Positions 35,733-46,698 of a stretch of DNA of 64,000 nt are shown here, piece by piece; within the stretch, counting starts at the first letter, position 1, and each line of letters begins with the position of its first letter. The position numbers and the translations under genes are program-made. The stretch is from Harmothoe impar (Eukaryota > Annelida > Polychaeta > Phyllodocida > Polynoidae). Below the pieces are notes generated by a model that was not told where the DNA came from, ran no database searches, and worked only from the letters and a program-made list of their open reading frames with translations. Location: assembly GCA_947462335.1 (NCBI GenBank), contig OX381713.1:18654381-18718380 (forward strand), written 5' to 3'.

Positions 35733-37884
35733 ATGTCAGCAAGGAGAGTCCTACACTGAAAACCCAGAGCAAGGAGCCTAGTCATTATGACGACCTAGGT
35801 AGTCATAATGAATAATGGCAGATGGAGTGGAGAATGGTGTATGAATATAGTCTCTAATTAGTTCACTTCTTAATGAGAGACATCCTTTTCACATATTTGG
35901 TGTAGTCTTGATTGAACTAAGTAGCATTACTTGTTATAAATAAGTTGCCAATGGGTGAGAATGATGGCCCCAAAGGTATAGAGACCACTCTGCTCCCTGT
36001 CACCAGTATATATCTCAAGACAGATATAGTTATGCAAAATGTTAAAACCAGGTGGCAGTAGTGTGCCATAAGTAGCAAGTGAGGAATTGAATTATGTACC
36101 ATAGGGTAGTCATTGGGACAACCTAGGACTTGAGAGTTGTCACTACTGATGACTTTGGGTCTTCAAATGGACAATACCTAAATTGACAACCTTAAGGTAG
36201 TCATTCTGACTACCTAAATATTATGACTACCTAAGGTCGTCATTATGACAACTTTGGTCTGAATGGCTCAGATGGGTAGTCACAATGACGACCTAAGGTG
36301 GTCACTTTGACTACCTAAAGTTGTCAGTTTTGGTATTGTCAAAATGACGACCCTGAGGTTTTCAGTGTACTGCTGGTGACGTGCCTTTTGCTGACTAGTT
36401 TGGGCAGACAGACTGCCTACAGTGCTAAAGTTCTCCTCATGCCCTTCAATCACTGGAGCAATGTGATCTACTCTACCAAACTCGGCAGTGCCCTGGTGGC
36501 AGATGGCCATGAGATCTGGCTACTGACGATGACAAAATTTGAAAAGGTGCTTAAAAATAGTGGAATCATTCCCATTTTTTTCAATGTGTCAAAGCAAGCA
36601 GATTTTTCAACTTACCTGGAGGAATTCATGGCAGATAACCCAGGACAGCCCATAACATATGAATTTATAAGTCAGATCATGCCATTTCATGCCAGGTATT
36701 GTGAGGGGGTGATGACCAATATTCAGGTGATGGACACTATAAGACAGCAACAGTTTGAGCTGGCAGTTGTTGATGGTCCCCTTGAACACACATACATGTT
36801 TCTGATACCATACAAATTTGACATTCCCTTTATAGTGCTGAAGGGTTTTGAGCTAACATCCTGGGTGGCAGGAATTACAGGAATGCCATCGATTGAACCG
36901 GAGCTTGGGTCACTTCTTTCCAACAGGATGAACTTTTGGCAAAGGCTGCATAATATGAAGACCTGGATGCATACATACAACAATGCTGCTGCTGAACTTC
37001 TTAACGAGTCCCTCATGGGGAAATATGCTGGAAATAAACCCAAAATCACTTTTGCAGAAATCATAAAGAAGTCTGAAATGTTCCTAGTAAACTTTGAAAT
37101 AATGTGTCTAGACTATCCTCGTGTATCAGCCCCAAACTACCAGTTTCTTGGAGCATCTACTGCATCACTCCCTGAGGATTTGCCAGCCAACCTCGAAGAG
37201 TTTGTCAATGGAGCCGAGCATGGGATTGTTGTAATGAGTTTTGGGACTCATAAAGCTGTGCACTATAACTGGCGTGTAATAGGTGAAAAGGTACTTAAAG
37301 CCCTCGGCCAGCTCAAACAACGGGCAATTGTACAATATAACCTTGGCGAAAAGCCTGATAATATTCCTGACAATGTTCTTCTCCAGAAATGGTTGCCTCA
37401 GAATGACCTTTTAGGGCATTCAAAGACTAAACTTTTCATCACTCATGGAGGTAACAATGGCCAAAATGAAGCAGTTTACCATGGTGTACCATCCTTAGTT
37501 ATCCCTATGTTGTGTGACCAACCCTATTCTGCTGAGAGGGTGGAGAGACACGGATACGGGAAACATGTAAAAGACAAGAACACAATTACCTCAGATGAAC
37601 TGTATGACATGATGACTGAGGTAATCTACAATGAGACTTACTCACAGAACATCAAGAAGTGTTCCGCTATTATCCGCAGCATGCCCTCTGCCTCAGAGAG
37701 GTTTGTGTTCTGGGTGAACCATATTTTGCAGTTTGGAGGCGCTCATCTGCGACCCCCAAGTCTGGACATGCCACTGTACCAAGTGTTCATGCTGGACATT
37801 GTAGCGTTCTTTCTTGTATTGGGCCTCATTGCTGTCTATGCTTCACTGTTTGTAATCTGCTACTGTTACCACTACTACAGGTAG
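35733..37884 (+). CDS. UDP-glycosyltransferase, interrupted in its signal peptide by a MITE
   Basis: UDP-glycosyltransferases of this family move a sugar from a UDP-sugar onto lipophilic acceptors in the ER lumen. The main frame runs 36370-37884 and 35733-35753 supplies the start (MSARRVL). Between them lies a 614-bp element with TA duplicated at both ends. Without it the frame reads through as a 511-residue protein whose N-terminus is a typical signal peptide. Visible features are a catalytic-type His in FNHWSN (about residue 35), WLPQNDLLGH (348), the nucleotide-sugar signature ITHGGNNGQNEA (about 364-375), the DQ pair (390-391) and a C-terminal membrane anchor (about 478-511). The body is intronless. 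In this assembly the element brings an in-frame TGA straight after the seventh codon, and the next in-frame ATG lies beyond the signal peptide. The allele is therefore probably non-functional unless rescued by unknown splicing. Possible polyadenylation signal at 38353. Confidence 0.85.
35754..36367. mobile_element. TA-type MITE inside the UDP-glycosyltransferase gene
   Basis: Ends CACTGAAAACC and GGTTTTCAGTG are perfect 11-bp inverted repeats flanked by TA on both sides (35752-35753, 36368-36369), as for Tc1/mariner-type integration. The interior carries many subrepeats of the form GACGACCTAGGTAGTCA in both orientations. No coding capacity. Confidence 0.88.
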
Positions 37885-38352
37885 GGGACGGGAATAGGTT
37901 GTTAGTACGTACTATTATCTTGGTACAGCCTATTCAATCAGACTGTACCAATATACTAGTACTGTGCATGGTTCTGGGCCATACCATTTATTTGGTACAT
38001 TTTGTGTGACCATTAGACCATGAACAGCTAGCTGTACTGGACTACTGACCCCCATGGATGGGTCTGCAGTACGTTATCTGTAATCATAGAACAATAGGGC
38101 TTAGCTATACCAACACTAGGGCATGGGTGGGGGAGGTAACACCCATTTTTTTCAAGATTTTACCAATTTATGACCTTACCATTCCATAAGCTAGGAGATA
38201 AAACCAAAACGTAGAGGGATAGATTATTATCTATTCTACTACCCTGTGTCTTTAGATTTATCAGCAAATCTAACAGAAAATTCGGAGATGGATTATACTG
38301 GGCCTATATTGCATTATTTTATGCCTGTGTAATGTTCAATACATGATATTGG

Positions 38353-38358
38353 AATAAA
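38353..38358 (+). terminator. Possible polyadenylation signal, UDP-glycosyltransferase
   Basis: AATAAA about 470 bases after the stop, the first good match downstream. Confidence 0.4.
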
Positions 38359-39014
38359 TATAAATGATTGAAGTTTGCAAATTGGCCAGTGTATAGATTG
38401 AGATGTTCTCTTTCCAATGGTACCAAACATTATCTATAGTCCATTGTGAGTTTGAGGAAAATATCATGTAAATACCTAAATACACCGATGCTGGTGGGTA
38501 GCCCATTACACTGGTGGCTGTGTCTCATCAGTTTGTAACAATTGAAACGTCTTTGACCGGGTGTCGTCTTTGACCTGTGTAGTCTTGGACCAGCAAGTTT
38601 TAAAATGGCTGAAATGGGAGCTATGTACACAGAAATGCCGGGAAGTTTGAAGTATATAGTGTTAAAATATCCATTAACCTTTTCCCCCCCCAATGGTGTC
38701 TGAGGGCCCATGGAAACGGGGGTGGCTGACAGTCTGAGTATGAGGGGCCCATCCCATTTACATTCGAACATCATTGAGTACCAATACATATGATTCTCGG
38801 GATGCAGCGGTTGTCCCATGCATTCTGACCCTGCCCCTCTGTTCTAACTGGGTTGATGGGTTGATGTGTCCTTCCCCTCCAAATCCCCTCCATATCCCCT
38901 CCAGACCCACATCCCATAACCTCCCCTCCCATATCCCCACAATCCCCTGCTTACCTCCAAGTATTCATAACCCAAATAATACAGGCTAGAATATTAAAAG
39001 TATTTTGTTTCTAA

Positions 39015-39195
39015 ATGGCTGAGAATGCACCATTTCATCAAAATTTTCCTGGGGGGCTGGCCCCCGTTGCATGTCTGCTGCCCTTCAACTCCCGTGCTCT
39101 GGAGGGGGGAGGGCAGCGAGGACAGACATTGACTCTAGGCTGGCCTGGTTTAGGCCCTCCCCCCTCTAGAGAATCCTGGATCCGCCACTGTAACG
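39015..39195. mobile_element. Inverted relative of the 3641-4015 element
   Basis: Ends with TCCTGGATCCGCCACTG and shares blocks with the left part of 3641-4015 in reverse orientation. The other end is not clear. Confidence 0.5.
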
Positions 39196-40924
39196 GTGCA
39201 TCACCACATTTTATGGAAAATCAAAAACTCAGTTTTACAATTTACATGTACTAAAATTTTGTTAACCTCTGGACGAGCAGGGATGTAGTGTCATATGGAT
39301 TCATGATCAATTCAATCATATACTCAGTATGAGACCAACAATCAACTATAGTTGGAATATCTTTAAACTAACACTAGTATATTGCATATGGTAAGTACAG
39401 TGCATCAGCATTGCTACCACACCCCTTTCCTCCTATGATGCCACATAATGAAGACAGGAATGGAGCCTAACCAACGCTCAAACCCCTATTAGTAACACCC
39501 CTTATTGAATTGACAAGATTATGAAATATACTTATCTGGTTTAACTCCGCTACAGCAGACCCTCGGGTATGCTACTACATTGTATTGTGTATCTATATGT
39601 GTTTATATATAAGTACATAATTAATTTTTCAACTTTTGAAAATCGTAGTGTAAATCGTGACTACTGCTTGAATAAAAATCTTACTATCTTACTAAACTGT
39701 GGCATTTTCTACCATTGTTTTTGGACTCAGTGACCTCAAATTAGTCTAACCAGGCTGGTTGTTTTAATCAGAACTTATATGATATAATTATTAGAGAATT
39801 AAAAGATACTTATATTAAGAGTTACTAGGCAATAAGTTTCAGTATAATTATATGTACTTCCTCTGTACACAACCTTCTACACGTTAAAGAGGGTATCGCA
39901 CCAAACGCAGCCCAAACAATAATCTTATCATATTTGCGTATGATAACCATTACCTGATTTCCTATTGTTCAACATACCTCAGTAAATACTGCATAAATAG
40001 AGAATAAGATAGATGATAGCTAGAAGAAGTCTATAGTGTACCAGAGATGCCATCTTTAACAACGTCGAGCATTGAACGCCCATTAACTGATTCATTACCG
40101 TTACGCATAGCATCTTAACCTCCCAATGATGTCTGCTTTGCCGTCATACTACCGTTGTGACAGTAAGATTTATTGGCAGAGGCCAAATGTAATCAGATAA
40201 TATCGGGGGGAAATTCAAAAATTATCATTCTCTGAATCAACTTTTAATAATGGTTAGAACATTCTTATACCAAACATATTCTTCAACATCAAAAGTTAAG
40301 TTTTCCAAAAATCTATCAGAATTTTATTCTACCTCAAAATCTGAAGCAATGTATTTTTCCCTCTTTCAATTGGAAAAGGGGAAGGCAGCATCCTTGAGTA
40401 TTGCGTTGTTATGTACTGCTTAGATCTAAGATTTCAAAAAGGAGATCCATTGGTAAGGCAATAAGGGGTGTCTAAACAGGGGGGCCAGGGGAGGGGGGAT
40501 CATCCCTCTCCACCTCCCGCCCCAACCCTAGACATGGGGGGCAGAGCATGTTTTGCCCCCCCTCCCAATTTCCCTGGGCAGACAAAAGACACTCTGAATG
40601 ATATATGGCATCCTATATTTTGTATAAAGAATATTTTTAAAGGCAAAAATAAACCAAAAATGAAGATGATATCAATATAGCTAGTTGTCTTACGAGACTA
40701 AGAGTAATTATAAAAGGGGCACTGTAGAGAATTATCCTCAAGCATATTGGAAAGAAATATCAAGTAATTATAGGTCCTAGGCACTGATAAGTTAATGTCA
40801 ATTGGCTCTATTAAAAAGGGACCCATTACCCCCAGAACCCTCAGTTGAATGTATAAACAAATCCTTTCTGAATAGAGGACCAGACCTAGCAAAAGATATG
40901 AATACCTCATGGGAATACTCGGCT

Positions 40925-41040
40925 TTTTCACTGCAGACGTGCCTAAGGATGAATTAAGTGCTTTACCCTCCAGCATGTAATAAACTTGTCTTCAATATCT
41001 AGGTCTTTACCTGATAGTTGGAAGATTGAAACTTTTTTGT
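40925..41040 (+). pseudogene. LINE reverse transcriptase fragment (unfilled site)
   Basis: About 115 bases matching the flanks of the element at 19070-20136. They encode a degenerate ADVPKDELSALPSSM-like stretch followed by the start of the DSWK block. It serves as the empty-site reference for that insertion. Confidence 0.6.
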
Positions 41041-41429
41041 TTGAAAAGAATTTATTCATTTGCATGATATTCGATAAATTCTCACCGCTGTTACAATTGA
41101 ACTCCATTGGCCATTACAGTAATTAATGATAATATGAGATATAAATGTATTATATTATGGGCTGATTTACACAGCCTAGTTAGAAGTGTCCTGGCTTAAA
41201 TTCTTCTAAGGTACTGAGAGCTTGCCAGGGCTCACAGCATTCTTGTGTACCTACTGGCACGATGTGATTTGGTGATAGCAGTGTGAATGAGTGAGTATGA
41301 AGTGATAATGAGCAGACGATTTGATGGGCTGGGGAAGCAATGGATATGGGTTTTGGGTTTGACCGGTATTACATTATGTGGTGTCACAGACATACTGAGA
41401 TTTTTGATTCAGGATTTACTTACTTGGTC

Positions 41430-44370
41430 AAAGATATGAATTTATTTGCTCTGTCTTTACTCTTGTACAATTTTACTCTGGGTTGGGTGGGTCTAGGGGG
41501 TAATATTAAATAGTCTCTTAAACTCAGATACAGTTTTGGCTTTCTGGACATTTGGTTTGATCCTATTCCATAGTTTTATACCTCTGGCTTGGGGCCCTTT
41601 TTTGTACTTTTGCAGTTTAGCCCTTCTGCTTGGGAATCTTATTTTTAGATCCCCCCTGGTTCTAGGATTGTCTGCAGGTTGCAGCCCTGACTTCACTGCT
41701 AACTTGTACATCATCAAGGCTATCTGGGCTTCCCTTCTTTTTTCCAGCATTTGTACATTACATTCTACATGTAAATCTTTTGTTCTGTGAATTATGCTAA
41801 ATTTCCTAGTACATACTCTTAGTGCCCTATTTTGGAGCGTTTGCTGCTTCTTTATCCTTGATTTCCTGGCACCATTGGTAAGAAAGCTACAGTAATCAAA
41901 GTGAGGCAGAATAGTTTGCTTATACACTAATATAGCAGTGTGCTTGTCCATCAGCTTGTTTAGCTTGTCTAAGCCGAACACACGTTGTCTCACAACACAT
42001 TCAGTTGTAGTCATCTGTGTGTCAAGCTTTAGCTCATTGTCTAGTTTCACACCTAAGTAGGTGTACTCACTGGGGCTTTCCAATGGGGAATTCCCTATGA
42101 CAATAGCAATAGCCTTAGCATCATCCGCTCTACTTTTTTCGCCATACCATACTGTTTTCGTCTTCTTAGTATTAATTGTCAGTCCATTTTTGGTACACCA
42201 CTGCACCAGTCTGGTCAAATCCTCCTGGAGTAAATTTGCAGCCTTATTAAGGTCTTTGTCACTCGCTGTAATGACAATATCGTCTGCATACAGCAACATG
42301 TCAGTATTCTTATTTGTCTGGGTGACACCATTGACATACAATATAAACAGTAGGGGTCCAAGTATGGATCCTTGGGGCACTCCGAATAGTATGTTTTTGC
42401 TCTCAGTTTTTACTGAGTTCAATAGAACACACTGTTTTCTATTCTGGAGGTAGCTAGCTACCCATTTTAAAAGTATACCATCTAGGCCCAGTGTTGCAAG
42501 TTTTTCTATCAGGAGTGAGTGGTGTATTGAGTCAAAAGCTTTGCTGAAGTCGACATAACATGCACATGTGACTTCAGACTTGTCCCTGCTTTCATATAGC
42601 TTATTTACGAGTGTGTAAACTACTTCACACGTTCCTCTACCTTTTACGAAACCAAACTGTTTGTCTGAGATAAGACCTAGCTCTGCAGCTCTCTCTGTTA
42701 TATGTGAGTGAACTACTTTTTCTATCATCTTACCAGGGGTTGGTAGTAGACTTACTGGTCTCCAATTGGCCACTTGTGTTAAGGAGCCAGATTTCGGGAT
42801 AGGGATTACAGTGGCTTCCGCCCATGCTTCTGGAAATAGGCCTTTTGTGAGACTTTTATTAAACATGTCACACAGATGGGGGATCAGACAAGAGAATGCA
42901 TCTTTTAGTATTCTAGCTGAAATACCCTCTAAACCAGATGATTTGTCTGGGTTTATTTTATTCACCAGCTTTTCAATGTCCTCATACTCCAGAGTGGGGG
43001 CATTAATACTTGTTGTATCAACATTTTTGTCCCTGACTAAGGAGTCTAGGTGAGCCTCAGGCCTCAGCTTAGAATCTGGCAGGGTTGGTTCTCTGTCCTT
43101 CAGCGAGTTGTACAATTCCTCCCCTATGTTAGCGAAATACTCATTGCAGTATTCACTAGCCTGTTGGCCTTCAAGCCTTTTTCCATCAACATTGAAGGTT
43201 GTGACATTTATCCTATTTTTTGGAGCTATGATCTTGTTCAGCTGCCTCCAGAACTCCTTAGAGTCACCCTGTGACTCCTCTAAGGTGTCCTTGACATGAC
43301 TAGATTTCGCATTGTGACATACTCTATTTACTTGTACCCGTCTTAGCTTGGCTTCCTGGTATATATCATCATCACCTGTTCTCCTATATTCAGCTACTGC
43401 TGCCTTCCTATCTGACATTTGTTCCCTGATCTCTGAGCTCATCCATTCATTGGGATCCAACCTACACTTTAGATCCTTCATGGGGCAGCTTTTGTCCAAG
43501 TATTCACAGATACGGGATCTGATGATTTCCCATTGCATGGATGGGTTTTCTTCAGTATAGAAGCTTTCCCACTCATCCTCAGCAAGGTTTTCTTTGAGCT
43601 GTGTAGCAGAGTAATACTTATAGGACCTCCCTCTGAAGCTTGTCATCGGGTATTTTATCTTTAGCTTTTTTCTAATAGCTGCTATGGGGTAGTGATCACT
43701 TACTAAGTCTGATAGGACTCCACAGTTTGAGACTACCGGGCAATTTGTAAATATATGATCCAGACAACTATTTCCCTCTGGATAGGTCACCTCACTAATC
43801 AGTTGGCTAAGTCCCTTTGAGGTTACAAATGTGTCTAAAGAGTCACCCCCTTTTTCCCAATCTCTAATGATGTCAATGTTCATGTCGCCCAGGAGCCATA
43901 TTTCAATGTGTCCATCATCAACTGCCTTGACCATGGCCTTTAAGTGATCAATGAAGCCTTCAGTAGATCCCTTTGGCGGTCTATACAGGTTAAAGATGGC
44001 CAACCTTTTATGTTTCTCCTGATTAATGCGTACAGTGAGACATTCAATATCCTCATTTTGCATAGATGCCTCTTCTACTAGCTCAGAGTATGGGAAGATT
44101 TTATTATTAATATATGTAATAAGCCCTCCTCCTACCGTGTCAGATATACGGTCTTGTCTATAAAATTGCTTGCCCTCCCAGAGAACCATATTATCTGTGT
44201 ATAGATCATGTAGCCAGCTCTCTCCTAAACAGCATATGTCTAAGTCTGATAGCAATGGTTGAATATCAATCTGTTTGAAATACATGCTCCTACAATTCAT
44301 GTGACCAATCTTGAGTCCCCGCAGGTGATGCAGGTTCTCTAGGGTAATACCTAACTTAGCGCTCCTTGGT
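41430..44370 (-). mobile_element. CR1/jockey-like LINE, nearly full ORF2
   Basis: A non-LTR retrotransposon on the minus strand carrying one long endonuclease-reverse transcriptase frame and a short 3' untranslated region. The frame stays open upstream of its first ATG to a TGA near 44370. No ORF1 is recognisable further upstream, only a His-rich frame created by a CAT/CAC repeat. The 5' end is therefore truncated or undefined, and both limits given are approximate. No clear target-site duplication was found. Confidence 0.8.
41493..44300 (-). CDS. LINE ORF2: AP-type endonuclease and reverse transcriptase
   Basis: 935 residues with no stop or frameshift. The N-terminal endonuclease shows CLGESWL (about 24-30), GDMN (138-141) and the SDH motif (201-203). 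The reverse transcriptase shows WRPVSLLP (about 513-520), FGFVKGRGT (549-557), VDFSKAFD (583-590), GVPQGS (640-645) and the catalytic YADD (671-674). The C-terminal part holds the conserved PRTRGDLKI and RGIKLWNRI blocks of this LINE group. There is no RNase H domain. The intact frame points to recent insertion and possibly retained activity. Its relative at 30414-33715 is clearly dead. First ATG chosen at 44300; translation could begin in the open stretch upstream. Confidence 0.88.
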   Translation of the reverse strand: MNCRSMYFKQIDIQPLLSDLDICCLGESWLHDLYTDNMVLWEGKQFYRQDRISDTVGGGLITYINNKIFPYSELVEEASMQNEDIECLTVRINQEKHKRLAIFNLYRPPKGSTEGFIDHLKAMVKAVDDGHIEIWLLGDMNIDIIRDWEKGGDSLDTFVTSKGLSQLISEVTYPEGNSCLDHIFTNCPVVSNCGVLSDLVSDHYPIAAIRKKLKIKYPMTSFRGRSYKYYSATQLKENLAEDEWESFYTEENPSMQWEIIRSRICEYLDKSCPMKDLKCRLDPNEWMSSEIREQMSDRKAAVAEYRRTGDDDIYQEAKLRRVQVNRVCHNAKSSHVKDTLEESQGDSKEFWRQLNKIIAPKNRINVTTFNVDGKRLEGQQASEYCNEYFANIGEELYNSLKDREPTLPDSKLRPEAHLDSLVRDKNVDTTSINAPTLEYEDIEKLVNKINPDKSSGLEGISARILKDAFSCLIPHLCDMFNKSLTKGLFPEAWAEATVIPIPKSGSLTQVANWRPVSLLPTPGKMIEKVVHSHITERAAELGLISDKQFGFVKGRGTCEVVYTLVNKLYESRDKSEVTCACYVDFSKAFDSIHHSLLIEKLATLGLDGILLKWVASYLQNRKQCVLLNSVKTESKNILFGVPQGSILGPLLFILYVNGVTQTNKNTDMLLYADDIVITASDKDLNKAANLLQEDLTRLVQWCTKNGLTINTKKTKTVWYGEKSRADDAKAIAIVIGNSPLESPSEYTYLGVKLDNELKLDTQMTTTECVVRQRVFGLDKLNKLMDKHTAILVYKQTILPHFDYCSFLTNGARKSRIKKQQTLQNRALRVCTRKFSIIHRTKDLHVECNVQMLEKRREAQIALMMYKLAVKSGLQPADNPRTRGDLKIRFPSRRAKLQKYKKGPQARGIKLWNRIKPNVQKAKTVSEFKRLFNITP

Positions 44371-45996
44371 CAGAAAGAGTGAACCTTAAGAGTGTCAGTG
44401 AGTGCACACATACCTTGTAGTGGTGGTCTCCCAGCCCACTTTTCTCTCCCTTCCCATGAGCCCCTGTATCGCTCTCTATGCTCTGGTGGTGTTGATAATG
44501 ATGGTGATGATGATGAAGATGGTGATGGTAATAATGATGAGTGTGGGTCATGACGCCTAGAGACACCCTGTTTAGTTGGTGACCCATGGCTGGTATTGTC
44601 TCTGGTCCCTTTCGCGAGAGTCTCTCTGTGTCGGGTAACCAGGGCCGGTCAAGTCCCTTTACCTAAAGGGGTTGATACGGTAGGTCTGAAGTATCTATTT
44701 ATAAACTAATCACATCTTGGTCACTGTGCTAGGATCAGTGTGCTAAATTATGATTATGTTGATTGCCTGGATGTTACTTTTTTCCGATGGAGTACCACAC
44801 ATAGAGAAAATAGGTGCAAATAATGTTGTAGGTTTACATGTTTTCAACATGATTATCCAGAAATCAGATTAATGTCAGCCATGGCCATCTAAATTACATT
44901 CTTTAAATAGGTGAATTTGAGCAGCCAGAAATGGTCGCATTGTCTTAAGAGATTGTAAAAAGACTTGAATGCCGGCTTGAATGTCTATATGGAGTCCATG
45001 GAAGTTCGGATGTACGTACGATATCAAGGTCCGCAGGATATGCAGTGCAAACATTGTGAATAAATAGGTGTGTTAAATTAACTGATAAGTTCTGGTGTAA
45101 ACGGGTATTAAGATGTACTTTTCCAGATGGAGAAGGCAGTAGTGCCCTCCAGTGGAGGAGCACTGGGACCCTTGACTTTGTTTTGGTAAGTAGGCGGCTA
45201 TATATATATTACTTATATCTGTCAACCATCTACATAAACAAAGTCTAGACAAAATCACGGTGGATGAGAAATATTGATGACATATAACGAGTGGTCATAG
45301 AAAATCATCAATTAATCTTTTGGGCATTATTTTCGTCATTATTATAATTTTTTGGGCATTATTTTTGTCATTATTATGGAGAAAATATGATCCACTGCCC
45401 CAGCCCTAAACTTAAGAAATACCCCCAGGAATGACATATTTAATATTAGATGATGACATTGTATTATATTAATATACGAATTGAATAATATTGTATTCAT
45501 AATATCCATATACGAGTTGAAGGAAAATTAGTTCAATCTAATTAGGAAACACGTAAAACAATCATTATAATATCATTTCATTTAATATAATTGGCTAACA
45601 GTATGTATATTATTGTCAGTTGCTTGATTTACTGAAACATAAACTGTGTATGAGTCTTCCTGTAAGGATTTATGACACCACATGCTTCAAAACCCACATC
45701 CCTTTCTATTCAAATCTAGTTTAGATACCTTTAGTTACATCCTTTCCTTTGTTTCCTTTGATATAGTTTCAATGTACTACATTTTATTCCCTAACCTTGT
45801 GCAACAACCCCCGTAGCATATACACCATGTGCTACCCCCAAGGTGTCATTGTACATAACTGTTTTTGAAAGGTATGTTTCAAGAACGATTTGAGATTTTT
45901 TAATTGACAATTATGGGTATTGTTAGTAGTTGCTTAGCGACCTTTTGTAAATCTTAATTTGATATCAAAATTGAAAGAATAAATCAGGTGTGAATA
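44371..45996. other. Intergenic upstream of copy D
   Basis: Holds a GATGATGGT microsatellite (44490-44550), a LINE fragment (44635-44710) and a direct repeat TTTTTGGGCATTATTTTTGTC near 45340. No gene seen. Confidence 0.5.
44635..44710 (+). pseudogene. LINE reverse transcriptase fragment
   Basis: A short stretch related to 20170-20240 (TCCCTTTACCTAAAGGGG, then GGTCTGAAGT). It encodes a degenerate version of the LPK...RSEVS block with a frameshift and stop. Confidence 0.45.
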
Positions 45997-46358
45997 TAGG
46001 CTACTTTAAAAAATAAAATGGTTTCTCATCATCGCGCATCACAAAAATATGCTTTTGAGGGAGATGTTTTTTCTGTTGCAACTTTTTGCAACTTTTCGAT
46101 GAAAAACATGATAGAAATTGACAAATATTGACATATTTGGTATCAAATTAAAGCTCATACTGCCAGTAATGCAGTAGCCAGGGTAGGCTAGAATAATTTA
46201 AATTTTTAAAGACCAATAAATTCTTAACTACTAAAATGTGAATTTTGGTTGTAAAAGCATATATTATCCTATACATTTTAGCCTATGAGTCAAAAACAAA
46301 AAGCTTCCCTCATTTTTCAGTCCTTGGTGATGAGAAACTACTTTTCTTGAGTGGCCTA
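45997..46358. mobile_element. MITE with TAGGCCACT...TCTCATCA ends
   Basis: Terminal inverted repeats of about 35 bases run from TAGGCTACT to GGTTTCTCATCA. The interior shares AATAAATTCTTAACTACTAA and TACATTTTAGCC with 63183-63508. Located about 340 bases upstream of copy D. Confidence 0.75.
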
Positions 46359-46698
46359 AAGAAAATGTGGGGCCGTCCTTGTGCAGCCTGACATGGTCGA
46401 GCGTCTGGAAGCACACCTATTTATTTTTCAAGAGCTTCCCCAGGATCCAGTTTAAACCGGTATAGACTCTAAACACGTTTCGATACTAAATAACAAATAT
46501 GATTTCCCGCCATTTCCCGTCATCCTTAACGGTCCAACTCGTGCTGCCCCTCCAACAGGGGTCACAGTGGAACAGTGAGTACCAGTCCACAGGGACCTTT
46601 TATAGTGGAGCTAGCGGTTTAAATAGACCTGTGTTTCAGAGCATCTTCGCAGTTCTTCTTTACCTTTACGTCTTCACCCAGCCTAGACAACACACAAG

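Larger units (their letters stand above)
37885..40924. other. Intergenic between UDP-glycosyltransferase and LINE
   Basis: Contains the 3' region of the UDP-glycosyltransferase, a partial TIR element near 38516-38690, a C-rich CCCCTCC patch (38870-38950) and the inverted element ending at 39195. Otherwise AT-rich with no credible frame. Confidence 0.5.

Noticed and set aside
44351..44587. His-rich minus-strand frame upstream of the LINE as a possible ORF1
   Set aside because: The histidines come from a CAT/CAC microsatellite and no zinc-knuckle or coiled-coil ORF1 features are present.
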